NCBI RefSeq assembly: GCF_028607085.1
Contig: NZ_CP117411.1
Location: 3,548,501-3,612,500 of the forward strand
Source: Sphingomonas naphthae
GTDB lineage: Bacteria > Pseudomonadota > Alphaproteobacteria > Sphingomonadales > Sphingomonadaceae
Reading direction: 5' to 3'
Length of the DNA stretch: 64,000 nt
Shown here: piece after piece, positions 39,537-48,115 of the stretch
How positions within the stretch are numbered: the first letter of the stretch is position 1
Layout: every line of letters starts with the position of its first letter
Program-made: the position numbers and the translations under genes
Notes under the pieces: model-generated
What the model was told of the DNA's origin: nothing
The model's database searches: none
Seen by the model: only the letters and a program-made list of their open reading frames with translations

Positions 39537-40103
39537 TCACGCCTCCAGTTCGACGTCCCAATAGAGCCAGTCGCGCCAGCTCTGGTGCAGATAGTTCGGC
39601 GGAAACGCCCGGCCGTTTTCCTGAAGCTGCCAGCTCGTCGGGCGGAACGGCTCCTCGCTCAGCGCCATATGCGCCTGGCGCGGGGTGCGGCCGCCTTTCT
39701 TGAGGTTGCAGGGCGCGCAGGCGGTGGACACATTCTCCCACGTCGTCCGCCCGCCTTGCGCGCGCGGCACGACATGATCGAAGGTCAGATCGTGCGGGCT
39801 ACCGCAATATTGGCAGGCGAAGCGATCGCGCAGGAACAGGTTGAAGCGGGTGAAGGCGGGATGTTGCGAGGGCTTCACATATTGGCGCAGCGCGATGACC
39901 GAGGGCAGGCGGATCGTGTGCGTCGGGCTGCGCACCTCGCGATCGTACAGATCGACGACATCGACCCGTTCGAGGAACACCGCCTTCACCGCCGTCTGCC
40001 ACGGCCACAGGCTCAGCGGATAATAGCTCAGCGGCGTGTAATCGGCGTTGAGGACCAGCGTGGGGCAGCTATCGGGGTGACGGATAACATCGGGATGGTA
40101 CAT
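39537..40103 (-). CDS. HNH endonuclease
   Basis: A 188-residue HNH nuclease-like protein: a conserved N terminus (CPTLVLNADYTPLSYYPLSLW), then CQYCG, LTFDHVVPRAQGG, ENVSTACAPCNLKKGGRTP, which gives the zinc cysteines and the DH-N-H catalytic site. This type is found as a single chromosomal gene in many bacteria; function is not settled (DNA repair or nicking suggested). CTAGG lies 9 bases upstream of the ATG. Confidence 0.9.
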   Translation of the reverse strand: MYHPDVIRHPDSCPTLVLNADYTPLSYYPLSLWPWQTAVKAVFLERVDVVDLYDREVRSPTHTIRLPSVIALRQYVKPSQHPAFTRFNLFLRDRFACQYCGSPHDLTFDHVVPRAQGGRTTWENVSTACAPCNLKKGGRTPRQAHMALSEEPFRPTSWQLQENGRAFPPNYLHQSWRDWLYWDVELEA

Positions 40104-40306
40104 CGAACGCGCCTAGCCTCCGTTGTCACGGAGACCCGTTCCCGCCCGTCCATCCGGCCCGTCGCACTCGGAAGCCCGGAAGCCCGTGTCGGCTCCGATC
40201 CCCGTCGTCCCGCCCCTAGGGTCGAAGCGTGACGGGGGCATGACAGCATGAGGCGGGACTCGCGGTCAAGCGCCGATTCGCTGCACGCGCGAAAGGGTGG
40301 GGGCGC

Positions 40307-41155
40307 ATGACGATCACGACCCGCTTCGCGCCGAGCCCGACCGGCCCGCTGCACCTCGGCCATGCCGCCTCGGCGATGCTGGCGCATGATGCCGCGCGGG
40401 CGGCGGGCGGACGCTTCCTGCTGCGGATCGAGGATATCGATCCGGGCCGGGCGCGGCAGGGCTTCGTCACCGGGATCGAAGATGATCTGCGCTGGCTGGG
40501 GCTCGATTGGGATGGGCCGGTGGTGCGGCAATCGGCGCGGCTGCCGCTCTATGCCGACGCGCTCGATCGGCTGAAGGCAATGGGCCTCGTCTATCCCTGT
40601 TTCTGCACCCGCGCCGAGATCGCGGCGAGCGCGTCGGCGCCGCATGGGCCGGAGGGCGCGATCTATCCGGGCACCTGTCGCGCTTTGTCTGATGCGGTCC
40701 GCGCCGAGCGGATGATGCGTGAGCCGCATTGCTGGCGGCTCGACATGGCCCCAGCCGTCGCGCGCGCCGGGCCGCTCGACTGGCACGATCGGGTCGCGGG
40801 GCGGATCGCCGCGATCCCTGACGCACAGGGTGACGTCGTGCTGGCGCGCAAGGACGCGCCGGTCTCCTATCATCTCGCCGTCACGCTGGACGATGCGGCG
40901 CAAGGCGTAACCCTTGTGGTGCGCGGCGCGGATCTGTTCGCGGCGACCCACATCCACCGGCTGCTTCAGGCGCTGCTCGGCCTGCCGACGCCGGATTATT
41001 GGCACCACCCGCTGCTCACCGGGCCGGACGGGCGGCGGCTGGCCAAGCGCGACGGAGCGAAGAGTCTGGCGGAATTGCGGGCCGGGGGCGCCGACCCTAA
41101 AGCGCTGCTCGCGGGCCTGCGCGCGCAACTTGGCTTATCCCCTGCGCGGGCGTAG
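40307..41155 (+). CDS. gluQ: Glutamyl-Q tRNA(Asp) synthetase
   Basis: GluQ-RS attaches glutamate to queuosine in tRNA-Asp. It resembles the catalytic half of glutamyl-tRNA synthetase but lacks the anticodon-binding part (282 residues). Seen: TTRFAPSPTGPLHLGHAAS, LRIEDIDPGRA, a zinc site made of CFCTR and YPGTCR, and GRRLAKRDGAKSL. It leads a small cluster with the HIG1-like and adenosyltransferase genes. Confidence 0.94.
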   Translation: MTITTRFAPSPTGPLHLGHAASAMLAHDAARAAGGRFLLRIEDIDPGRARQGFVTGIEDDLRWLGLDWDGPVVRQSARLPLYADALDRLKAMGLVYPCFCTRAEIAASASAPHGPEGAIYPGTCRALSDAVRAERMMREPHCWRLDMAPAVARAGPLDWHDRVAGRIAAIPDAQGDVVLARKDAPVSYHLAVTLDDAAQGVTLVVRGADLFAATHIHRLLQALLGLPTPDYWHHPLLTGPDGRRLAKRDGAKSLAELRAGGADPKALLAGLRAQLGLSPARA

Positions 41156-41163
41156 AAGGCGGC

Positions 41164-41394
41164 ATGGCTACCACCCTCCTCGTCATCCTGATCGTCCTGC
41201 TCGCGATCGGCGCGCTCGTCTCGCTGGTTCGCGGCGTGATCCTGTTCATGCAGCAACAGCGCGAGGATGTGCTGAACGGCACCGAGGTGAACGTGTCCGG
41301 CCTGCGCCAGAACAGGATGATGTGGCGGCGCATCCAGTTCCAGGCGGCGGCCGTGCTCGCCGCCGCGCTGCTGCTGTTCATCAGCCGCAGCTGA
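41164..41394 (+). CDS. Small two-helix membrane protein of the HIG1 type
   Basis: 76 residues with two membrane helices (about 4-27 and 56-73) and between them a loop ending GLRQNRMMWRRIQFQ, which fits the HIG1 (hypoxia-induced) domain; mitochondrial relatives associate with cytochrome oxidase. Eight bases after gluQ and 19 before the adenosyltransferase gene. Role in bacteria unknown. Confidence 0.7.
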   Translation: MATTLLVILIVLLAIGALVSLVRGVILFMQQQREDVLNGTEVNVSGLRQNRMMWRRIQFQAAAVLAAALLLFISRS

Positions 41395-41413
41395 GGCGGC
41401 CCGGCCCCGGCCG

Positions 41414-41977
41414 ATGGTGAAGCTCACCAAAATCTACACCCGCACCGGCGACAAGGGGACGACGGGCCTCGTCGATGGCAGCCGCGTCGCCAAGAGCGAG
41501 CCGCGCATGGACGCGATCGGCACGGTCGACGAGGTCAACAGCCTGATCGGCGTGGCCCTGCAGCACATCGAGGATGGTGAGGCGCGGGCGATGCTCGGCC
41601 GCATCCAGAACGAATTGTTCGATCTCGGCGCCGATCTGGCGACCCCGGGCGAGGATTTCACGCCGTCCGAGATGGTGCTGCGTATCACGGCCGCGCAGGT
41701 GAAGCGGCTCGAAGCCGAGATCGACGCGATGAACGCCGGTCTGGCGCCGCTGCGCAGCTTCATCCTGCCCGGCGGCAGCGCCGGCGCCGCGCACATCCAC
41801 GTCGCCCGCGCCACCGCCCGCCGGGCGGAACGGGCGATGGTCGCGGCGGGCGGCGCGGTGCCGCTCAACCCGCAGGCGCTGGCCTATGTGAACCGCCTGT
41901 CGGATCATCTGTTCGTGCTGGCCCGCCACCTGAACGCGGGCGCCGATCCGCTCTGGACCCCCGGCGCGACGCGGTAG
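41414..41977 (+). CDS. pduO: Cob(I)alamin adenosyltransferase, PduO type
   Basis: Transfers adenosyl from ATP to cob(I)alamin to form coenzyme B12. 187 residues, all helical, with KIYTRTGDKGTTGLVDGSRVAK and DAIGTVDEVNSLIG at the N terminus and the C-terminal ATARRAERAMV and YVNRLSDHLFVLAR. Typical length. No cobalamin riboswitch fits in the 19 bases before it. Confidence 0.94.
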   Translation: MVKLTKIYTRTGDKGTTGLVDGSRVAKSEPRMDAIGTVDEVNSLIGVALQHIEDGEARAMLGRIQNELFDLGADLATPGEDFTPSEMVLRITAAQVKRLEAEIDAMNAGLAPLRSFILPGGSAGAAHIHVARATARRAERAMVAAGGAVPLNPQALAYVNRLSDHLFVLARHLNAGADPLWTPGATR

Positions 41978-41986
41978 ACCGTTAAC

Positions 41987-42060
41987 CGTCATCGCGAGCG
42001 AAGCGCGGCGATCCAGCGCCGCACTGGATTGCTTCGCTGCGCTCGCAATGACGAACGAGC
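41987..42060. terminator. Imperfect inverted repeat with trailing T-run
   Basis: 41987-42016 (CGTCATCGCGAGCGAAGC...) and 42024-42053 are inverted copies of the common CGTCATTGCGAGCGAAGC gap repeat, followed nearby by CTTTTTG at 42061-42067. Ten bases after the adenosyltransferase stop; a likely terminator. Confidence 0.65.
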
Positions 42061-42125
42061 CTTTTTGATTCGCCCCTGAAACCTCTCCCCATTCGCCTGC
42101 GTTGTTGGCCGGTGAGGGGTTTGCG

Positions 42126-43400
42126 ATGCTGATGACGACCGCCGGGGCGCAGCGCCTCTCGACGACCTTGGCCGATGATTTTGCCGGGACGCGCGCCTTG
42201 TCCTGCGCCATCGCCGCGCAGTTGTCCGATGCCGACGCCACCGTCCAGCCGATGCCCGATGCCTCGCCCGCCAAATGGCATCTGGCGCACACCACCTGGT
42301 TCTTCGAGACGTTCGTGCTGCGCGATCATGTCGCCGGCCACGCGCCGTTCGACCCGCGCTTCGCCTTCCTTTTCAACAGCTATTACGAGGCCGAGGGCGC
42401 CCGCCACGCGCGCGACCGGCGCGGTATGCTGAGCCGGCCGAGCCTGTCCGACATTCTCGACTGGCGCGCCCATGTCGATGCCGCGATCGCCAGCGCCTTG
42501 CCCGATCTGTCGCCCGCCGCGCGCGACCTGATCGAACTCGGCATCCATCACGAGCAGCAGCATCAGGAATTGATGCTGACCGACATGCTGGCGACCTTCC
42601 ACGCCAATCCCCTGCTGCCGGCGGTGTGGGATCATCCCCGCCCGACACCGGCGCCCGTGCCCGGCGCGATCGGCTGGATCGAAGGGATCGAGGGCATCGC
42701 CACCATCGGCCATGCCGGCCCCGGCTTCGCCTTCGATTGCGAGGGGCCGCGCCACACGGTGCTGCTCCACCCCCACGCGCTGGCCGACCGGCTGGTGACC
42801 AACGCCGAATGGCAGGCCTTCATCGCCGACGGCGGCTATCGCGACGCTGCCCTGTGGCTGTCCGACGGCTGGGCCTGGGTGAAGCGCGAGGCGGTGGAAG
42901 CGCCGCTCTACTGGCAGCGCGAGGGCGCGGCGGACTGGCGGGCGTTCGCGCTCGACGGGCTGCACCCGCTCCACCCCGCCGCCCCCGTTACCCACGTCTC
43001 CTTCTACGAGGCCGACGCCTACGCCCGCTGGGCCGGCGCGCGCCTGCCGACCGAGGCGGAATGGGAAGTGGCGGCGCAGGCGCACGATCCGGCTGGCGGC
43101 AACCAGCTCGACACGGCCGGCCCTGTCCGCCCGCGCGCGGCGGCGCGCTCCTCCTCGCCGCACCAGATGTTCGGCGACGTGTGGCAATGGACCGGCAGCG
43201 CCTATCTGCCCTACCCCGGCTTCACCCCCGCCGAGGGCGCGGTGGGCGAATATAACGGCAAGTTCATGTCCGGGCAGGCGGTGCTGAAGGGCGCCAGCTG
43301 CGCTACGCCGCGCGGCCATTCGCGCGCCTCCTACCGCAATTTCTTCTACCCCCACCAGCGCTGGCAATTCACCGGCGTGCGGCTCGCCAAGGATCTGTGA
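42126..43400 (+). CDS. egtB: Ergothioneine biosynthesis protein EgtB
   Basis: EgtB is the iron enzyme that joins hercynine to a thiol (gamma-glutamylcysteine or cysteine) with O2. 424 residues: a DinB-like N-terminal half with WHLAHTTWFFETFVL and the metal motif HHEQQHQE, and a C-terminal formylglycine-enzyme-like half with LPTEAEWEVAA, FGDVWQWTGS and GGxS-like KGASCATP. Start ATG 42126, five bases after GAGGGG. The stop is three bases before the egtD start, so they are one operon. Confidence 0.95.
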   Translation: MLMTTAGAQRLSTTLADDFAGTRALSCAIAAQLSDADATVQPMPDASPAKWHLAHTTWFFETFVLRDHVAGHAPFDPRFAFLFNSYYEAEGARHARDRRGMLSRPSLSDILDWRAHVDAAIASALPDLSPAARDLIELGIHHEQQHQELMLTDMLATFHANPLLPAVWDHPRPTPAPVPGAIGWIEGIEGIATIGHAGPGFAFDCEGPRHTVLLHPHALADRLVTNAEWQAFIADGGYRDAALWLSDGWAWVKREAVEAPLYWQREGAADWRAFALDGLHPLHPAAPVTHVSFYEADAYARWAGARLPTEAEWEVAAQAHDPAGGNQLDTAGPVRPRAAARSSSPHQMFGDVWQWTGSAYLPYPGFTPAEGAVGEYNGKFMSGQAVLKGASCATPRGHSRASYRNFFYPHQRWQFTGVRLAKDL

Positions 43401-43402
43401 CC

Positions 43403-44380
43403 ATGCTGCTCGAGCTTGATCGCGACACGCTTTCCACGCCCGTCGATCCGGCGTTTCGCGCCGATGTGCTGGCCGGCCTCTCCGCCTGGCCGCGCGCCAT
43501 CCCCGCGCGCTGGCTCTACGACCGCGCCGGATCGGAACTGTTCGAGGCGATCACCGATCTGCCCGAATATTATCCCACCCGCACCGAAACCGCGCTGCTG
43601 AAGAACCATGCAGCCGATTTCGCCGAGGCGATCGGCCCCGGCCGGGCGGTGATCGAATTCGGCTCGGGCTCGTCCGCCAAGACGCCGCTGCTGCTCGGCG
43701 GGATCGATCCGTCGGCCTATGTGCCGATCGATATTTCGGGCGAATTCCTGCGCGAAGCCGCGCGCGGGCTGGCGCAGCGCTTTCCGGGTCTCGACGTGCT
43801 GCCGGTCGAGGGGGACTTCACCAAGCGGGTGCGCCTGCCCGGCAAGGTGCTGAACAGCCCCAAGCTGGGCTTCTTCCCCGGCTCCACCATCGGCAACATG
43901 GGGCCTCGTGCCGCGACCGAATTGCTGCGCCGTATGGCCGAGACGCTGGGCGACGGCGCGCTGCTGCTGATCGGCATGGATCGGGTCAAGCCGGTCGAGG
44001 TGCTGGAGCCCGCCTATGACGACGCCGCCGGCGTCACCGCCGAGTTCAACCTCAACCTGCTGCGGCGGATCAACCGCGAGCTGGCGGGCACCATCCCGGT
44101 CGACGCCTTCGCCCACCGCGCCATCTGGAACGATGCCGAGGCGCGGATCGAAATGCATCTGGAGGCGCGCCGCCCGGTCGATTTCACCGTTGCCGGCCGC
44201 CGTTTCACGATGGGCGCGCGCGAGACGATCCACACCGAGAACAGCCACAAATACGACCCCCGCGCGGCCCGCCTGCTGCTGGCCACCGGCGGCTGGACGG
44301 TGCGGCGCGAATGGACCGACGACAAGGGCTGGTTCTCGCTGATCCTGGCCGAAGCGCGGGCCGAGCCGGCCGCGCCCTGA
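43403..44380 (+). CDS. egtD: L-histidine N(alpha)-methyltransferase EgtD
   Basis: EgtD makes hercynine (trimethylhistidine) from histidine with three SAM, the first step to ergothioneine. 325 residues; N-terminal WLYDRAGSELFEAITDLPEYYPTRTE (in part), SAM-binding VIEFGSGSSAKTPLLL, and FFPGSTIGNM. The ATG at 43403 follows AAGGAT by eight bases; a GTG overlapping the egtB stop (43397) is the alternative. Confidence 0.95.
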   Translation: MLLELDRDTLSTPVDPAFRADVLAGLSAWPRAIPARWLYDRAGSELFEAITDLPEYYPTRTETALLKNHAADFAEAIGPGRAVIEFGSGSSAKTPLLLGGIDPSAYVPIDISGEFLREAARGLAQRFPGLDVLPVEGDFTKRVRLPGKVLNSPKLGFFPGSTIGNMGPRAATELLRRMAETLGDGALLLIGMDRVKPVEVLEPAYDDAAGVTAEFNLNLLRRINRELAGTIPVDAFAHRAIWNDAEARIEMHLEARRPVDFTVAGRRFTMGARETIHTENSHKYDPRAARLLLATGGWTVRREWTDDKGWFSLILAEARAEPAAP

Positions 44381-44413
44381 CCAGCCCATCTCCCCGTTAG
44401 AAGTACCGGGGGT

Positions 44414-45322
44414 TCAATCCGGCACCATCACCGCCGCCTGCCGCGCCCCGCGCAGGCTGTCGATCGCATAGATCGCGCAGCCCGCCCAGATCAGCACGAA
44501 GGCGATCAGGTGGGACAGATGCAGCGCTTCGCCCAAAATCAGCGCCACGCCGAATTGCAGGGTGGGCGCGATATATTGGAGCAGGCCGAGCGCCGAATAC
44601 GTCATCCGCCGCGCCGCGCCCGCGAACAGCAGCAGCGGCACGGTGGTGATCGGCCCGGCGAACAGCAGCAGGATACTGAGCGACATTTCGTGCCCGAAGG
44701 CGCCCGTGCCGCGCGATTCGCTGGCCAGCATCAAGAGCAAAGCGGGCGGCATCAGGATCAGCGTCTCGATCAGCAGGCCGCCCAGTGCGTCGATCGCCAC
44801 CACCTTGCGGAGCAGACCATAAGCCCCGAAGCTCAGCGCCAGCACCAGCGACAGCCAGATCGCGCCGCCGCCCGAAATCGCCATCACCAGCACGCCGCCC
44901 GCCGCGATCGCCACGGCGGCCCATTGCAGCCGCCGCACCCGCTCGCCGAGCAGCACCACGCCCAGCGCCACGTTCACCATCGGGTTGATGAAATAGCCGA
45001 GGCTCGCCTCCAGCACATGGGCGTTCTGCACCGCCCAGATATAGGCCAGCCAGTTGGTCGCGATCGCCAGCGCGCTGCCGATCAGGAACAGCAAGGTGCG
45101 CCCGCGCGCCGCCTTCACGATCGGCACGAAGCGGCCCATCGCCATGGTGAGGCCGATCAGCAGCATCGCCGACCAGACGACCCGGTTGGCGACCACCTCC
45201 AGCGCCGGCACGCCGACCAGCATGTGCATGTAGAGCGGCAGCAGGCCCCAGATGCCATAGGCGCCCACGGCCAGCAGGATGCCGGTATTCGGCCGTTCGG
45301 CGGGGGCGAGGGGCGCGGTCAT
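44414..45322 (-). CDS. rarD: RarD-type EamA family transporter
   Basis: A 302-residue membrane protein with ten helices in two EamA repeats, matching RarD (GAYGIWGLLPLY, NRVVWSAMLL, ATNWLAYIWAVQNAHVLEASLGYFINP in part, GLLQYIAPTLQF). Substrates of RarD proteins are not established. It converges with egtD across 33 bases. Confidence 0.93.
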   Translation of the reverse strand: MTAPLAPAERPNTGILLAVGAYGIWGLLPLYMHMLVGVPALEVVANRVVWSAMLLIGLTMAMGRFVPIVKAARGRTLLFLIGSALAIATNWLAYIWAVQNAHVLEASLGYFINPMVNVALGVVLLGERVRRLQWAAVAIAAGGVLVMAISGGGAIWLSLVLALSFGAYGLLRKVVAIDALGGLLIETLILMPPALLLMLASESRGTGAFGHEMSLSILLLFAGPITTVPLLLFAGAARRMTYSALGLLQYIAPTLQFGVALILGEALHLSHLIAFVLIWAGCAIYAIDSLRGARQAAVMVPD

Positions 45323-45347
45323 GCCCGCATCTCTCCCGCCTCATGCC

Positions 45348-45380
45348 CCGCGCCACAAGTCTGTTCGGCTTGTGGCGCGG
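45348..45380 (-). terminator. 12-bp perfect hairpin
   Basis: CCGCGCCACAAG (45348-45359) is matched exactly by CTTGTGGCGCGG (45369-45380) over a nine-base loop. It follows the stop of the small secreted protein gene and precedes rarD, so it probably separates the two transcripts. There is no T-run. Confidence 0.65.
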
Positions 45381-45390
45381 ATAGCTGGTG

Positions 45391-45666
45391 TTAGCGGCAG
45401 ACCCGGACGCGCCCGTAGCGGCCCCATTCGGTCCAGCAGCGGCCGGGCGCGCGATAGGCGTAGCGGTTGCGATAGCCGGGGCGGTAGCCCCAGGCGCGAT
45501 GGCCGCGATCCCAACGATGGTTGCGATCCCAGCGGTTGCCGTGCCAGCGTCCGTTATCGTGATGGCGGCCGTGCCAGCCGGCGCGCTGCGCCTCGGCGGG
45601 GGTGGCGGTGACGCCAAGGGTCGCGACGGCGAGGCCCGCGGCGGTCATGAAAGCGGTGATCTTCAT
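45391..45666 (-). CDS. Small secreted His/Arg/Trp-rich protein
   Basis: 91 residues: a clear signal peptide (KITAFMTAAGLAVATLGVTATPAEA) followed by a mature part with repeats such as WHGRHHDNGRWHGNRW and DRNHRWDRGHRAWGYRPGY, ending with two cysteines (GRCWTEWGRYGRVRVCR). GGAG lies seven bases before the ATG. Function unknown; the His-rich mature part could bind metal. Confidence 0.75.
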   Translation of the reverse strand: MKITAFMTAAGLAVATLGVTATPAEAQRAGWHGRHHDNGRWHGNRWDRNHRWDRGHRAWGYRPGYRNRYAYRAPGRCWTEWGRYGRVRVCR

Positions 45667-45743
45667 GGTCGATCTCCTCGATCCTGTCCTTCGATGACTC
45701 GATCGATAGGCCTGCCCGCACAAATCGGCGCTGAACGCGTCCG

Positions 45744-46928
45744 TCAGCTTGCAGACAGGATTGCGCCACCCGGCAGCACGACCCGATCGAGCCCGAGCCA
45801 GCCCGCCATCGTCGCCAGTTCGGCCTCCAGGGCGGGCATCGCCTCGGCCGGCGCGTCGGGCTCCAGATGGAGCGATGGGACGAGCAGGCGGCGGCCCTGC
45901 CGATCCGCCTTGAGATCGACCCGCGCCACCAGCCGGTCGCCCAGCAGAAAGGGCAGGACATAATAGCCATGCGCGCGCTTGTCGGCCGGCACATAGATTT
46001 CGATGCGATAGCGGAAGCCGAACAGTCGCTCGGTGCGGTCGCGCTCCCAGATCAGCGGATCGAACGGGGCGAGCAACGCCCGCGCGTCGATCCGGCGCGG
46101 GCGGCGCGCCTCGCGGTGGAGATAATAAGGCCCGCGCAGGCCCTCGACCGATACGGGGCGCACCACGCCCTCTTCGGCCAGAGTGGCGACGGCGGCGCGC
46201 GCGTCGGCGGGCGACAGGCGGAAATAGTCGCGCAGCTCGGTTTCGGTCGCGACACCCAGCGCGCGGGCGGCGCGCTCGGTCAGCGCGCGATGCGCCTCGG
46301 TCTCGGGCGGGGTCGGCAGCGCCAGGATCGCGGGCGGGATCACCCGTTCGGGCAGATCGTAGACCCGCTCGAAACTGCCGCGCCGGGTCGCGGTGGTGAC
46401 GTGGCCCGCCCAGAACAGCCATTCCAGCGCGCGCTTGGTCTCGCCCCATTCCCACCAGCCGCTGCGGCTGCGCCCCTCCTCGAAATCGGAGGCGGCGTGT
46501 GGACCGTCGGCGCGGATGCGGGCCAGCACGGCATCGGCGACGGCGCGATGCTCGGTGGCGAAGGGGCGCAGGCCCGTCCACCCTGTCTCGCCGCGATCCG
46601 CCCGCGCCATCCGCCAGCGCAGCAGGGGATGCAGGTCGAGCGGCAGCAGCGAGGCTTCGTGCGCCCAATATTCCCACAATCGCCGCGCGCGCTTCGGCCC
46701 CCAGGCGTCGGTGTCGAGCAGGGTCCGGTCGTAGGCGCCCAGCCGCGAGAAGGCCGGCAGATAATGGGCGCGCGCGACGACGTTGACGCTGTCGATCTGG
46801 TGCAGCCCCAGCCGCTCGACCGTGCGCCGCAGATCGCGGACGCCCGGCACCGCCGGCCGCGCGACGCCGAAGCCCTGCGCCGCCAGCGCGATCCGCCGCG
46901 CCGCCGCCCGCGACAGCGTCTCGATCAG
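45744..46928 (-). CDS. ycaQ: YcaQ-type DNA glycosylase, apparent CTG start
   Basis: Winged-helix DNA glycosylase family (AlkX/YcaQ), which in E. coli unhooks DNA crosslinks. Seen: GLHQIDSVNVVARAHYLPAFSRLG, LWEYWAHEASLLP, SGWWEWGETKRALEWLFWAG, PFDPLIWERDRTERLFGF, GYYVLPFLLGDRLVARVD. The family's N-terminal motif, here ARRIALAAQGF, lies upstream of the first ordinary start (GTG 46850). Between that motif and the upstream in-frame stop there is no ATG, GTG or TTG. A CTG at 46928 overlaps the previous stop (CTGA) and has GGAGG seven bases before it, so CTG is the best start (394 residues). Confidence 0.85.
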   Translation of the reverse strand: MIETLSRAAARRIALAAQGFGVARPAVPGVRDLRRTVERLGLHQIDSVNVVARAHYLPAFSRLGAYDRTLLDTDAWGPKRARRLWEYWAHEASLLPLDLHPLLRWRMARADRGETGWTGLRPFATEHRAVADAVLARIRADGPHAASDFEEGRSRSGWWEWGETKRALEWLFWAGHVTTATRRGSFERVYDLPERVIPPAILALPTPPETEAHRALTERAARALGVATETELRDYFRLSPADARAAVATLAEEGVVRPVSVEGLRGPYYLHREARRPRRIDARALLAPFDPLIWERDRTERLFGFRYRIEIYVPADKRAHGYYVLPFLLGDRLVARVDLKADRQGRRLLVPSLHLEPDAPAEAMPALEAELATMAGWLGLDRVVLPGGAILSAS

Positions 46929-47188
46929 TCGTCGTCCTCCAGCCGCGATGCGGTGCGCTCATATTCCTCGGCGGCGCGCAGCTGTTCGGGATCCTTGAAC
47001 ACCTTGGCGGCGGGCGGCGCCTCGTCGAGCGCGTACAGCAGCACCCACAAGGCGAATCGCCGGCCGGGGTCGCCCTCGATCGCCAGCGCCATCGTCACCC
47101 GCTCGATCCCCGCCTTGATCTCGGCATCGTCGAGAGTCTCGGGTTCGGGCGTGCCGAAATAGGTCTGGAGAAGAAGGTCGAGGTCCAT
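46925..47188 (-). CDS. Small acidic protein of unknown function
   Basis: 87 residues, mostly helical and acidic (DLDLLLQTYFGTPEPETLDDAEIKAG, ending TASRLEDDD). I recognise no family. The ATG at 47188 was chosen because the frame above it runs into tRNA-Pro. It overlaps the YcaQ-type gene by four bases (CTGA), and its last codons contain the GGAGG that would serve that gene. Confidence 0.7.
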   Translation of the reverse strand: MDLDLLLQTYFGTPEPETLDDAEIKAGIERVTMALAIEGDPGRRFALWVLLYALDEAPPAAKVFKDPEQLRAAEEYERTASRLEDDD

Positions 47189-47261
47189 CACGCCGCGATG
47201 CCCCGCCAGAGCGGGCGGCGCAAGCGGGTGTGGACGGATGGGAAGGGTGGCAGGATGAAAA

Positions 47262-47338
47262 TGGTCGGGGAGAGAGGATTCGAACCTCCGGCCCCTGCCT
47301 CCCGAAGGCAGTGCTCTACCAGGCTGAGCTACTCCCCG
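47262..47338 (-). tRNA. tRNA-Pro (anticodon CGG)
   Basis: On the minus strand: acceptor CGGGGAG / CTCCCCG, D arm TAGCTCAGCCTGGTAGAGC, anticodon stem CTGCC / GGCAG around loop TTCGGGA (anticodon CGG), T arm GGTTCGAATCC, and an encoded CCA ending at 47262-47264. Confidence 0.97.
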
Positions 47339-47527
47339 ACGGAGCCCGGATCGATCTGTCATGCGAGCCTCGGGGGCCGATCGATCCGCTCTAGGCGGGG
47401 GCCTGTAGCCGGGCGTTCGGGCGGGCGCAAGGGGGTTGTCGGTGGTGTCGCCATACCGTTACAAATCGGCGGACGGATGCGCCTTTCGCAATCGGGCGAT
47501 TCCCCCGCACGCGATTTGCCTCTAGGC

Positions 47528-48115
47528 ATGGGCATCGTGAGCCCGCTCGAAATCATCGCCGTGTGCCTCGGCCTGGCCAATATCGCGCTGCTGATCCGGC
47601 GCAGCATCTGGAACTATCCGTTCGGGCTGGCGATGGTGGCGCTGTATGGCGTGATCTTCTTCACCGCTCGTCTCTACAGCGATGCCCTGTTGCAAATCTT
47701 TTTCTTTGTGCTTCAACTCTATGGCTGGTGGGCGTGGGGCCAGGCCGAGGGGGACGAGGACGGCAACGTGCGGGTCGAGCGGCTCACGGCCGCGCAATGG
47801 GGTATGTATCTCGGCGGCGCGGCTTGTGCGGCGGCGGCGTGGGGCACCCTGATGCACCGCTTCACCGATGCCGCCGCCCCCTGGTGGGATGCCACGATCG
47901 CGATGCTCAGCATCACCGCGCAGATCATGCTGGCGCGCCGCTATCTCGAAAACTGGATGCTGTGGATCGCGGTCGATGTGATCGCCATCCCGCTCTACTG
48001 GAGCCGGGGGCTGCCGCTGACCGCCGGGCTCTACGGGCTGTTCCTCGTGATGTCGGCGATCGGCCTGCGCGCTTGGTGGCGGATGCGGCCGGGCACGGCG
48101 GCGGTGGCGGCATGA
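47528..48115 (+). CDS. pnuC: Nicotinamide riboside transporter PnuC
   Basis: PnuC lets nicotinamide riboside cross the inner membrane; uptake is driven by phosphorylation inside the cell. 195 residues, seven helices, with RSIWNYPFGLAMVALYGVIFF, LQLYGWWAWGQ, and NWMLWIAVDVIAIPLYW. The next gene encodes the matching kinase and overlaps by four bases (ATGA). Start ATG 47528; CTAG ends two bases upstream. Confidence 0.94.
   Translation: MGIVSPLEIIAVCLGLANIALLIRRSIWNYPFGLAMVALYGVIFFTARLYSDALLQIFFFVLQLYGWWAWGQAEGDEDGNVRVERLTAAQWGMYLGGAACAAAAWGTLMHRFTDAAAPWWDATIAMLSITAQIMLARRYLENWMLWIAVDVIAIPLYWSRGLPLTAGLYGLFLVMSAIGLRAWWRMRPGTAAVAA

Noticed and set aside
41395-41413. Cobalamin riboswitch before the adenosyltransferase gene
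   Set aside because: Only 19 bases are available between the genes.
46929-46962. A start for the YcaQ-type gene further upstream than the CTG
   Set aside because: An in-frame stop lies at 46959-46961, and the codons between hold no usual start; ATC at 46949 has no ribosome binding site.
47189-47362. N-terminal extension of the small acidic protein across tRNA-Pro
   Set aside because: The extension is a translation of tRNA sequence; the ATG at 47188 is more sensible.
47340-47527. NAD- or riboside-sensing riboswitch before pnuC
   Set aside because: I could not build a convincing conserved structure in this stretch.
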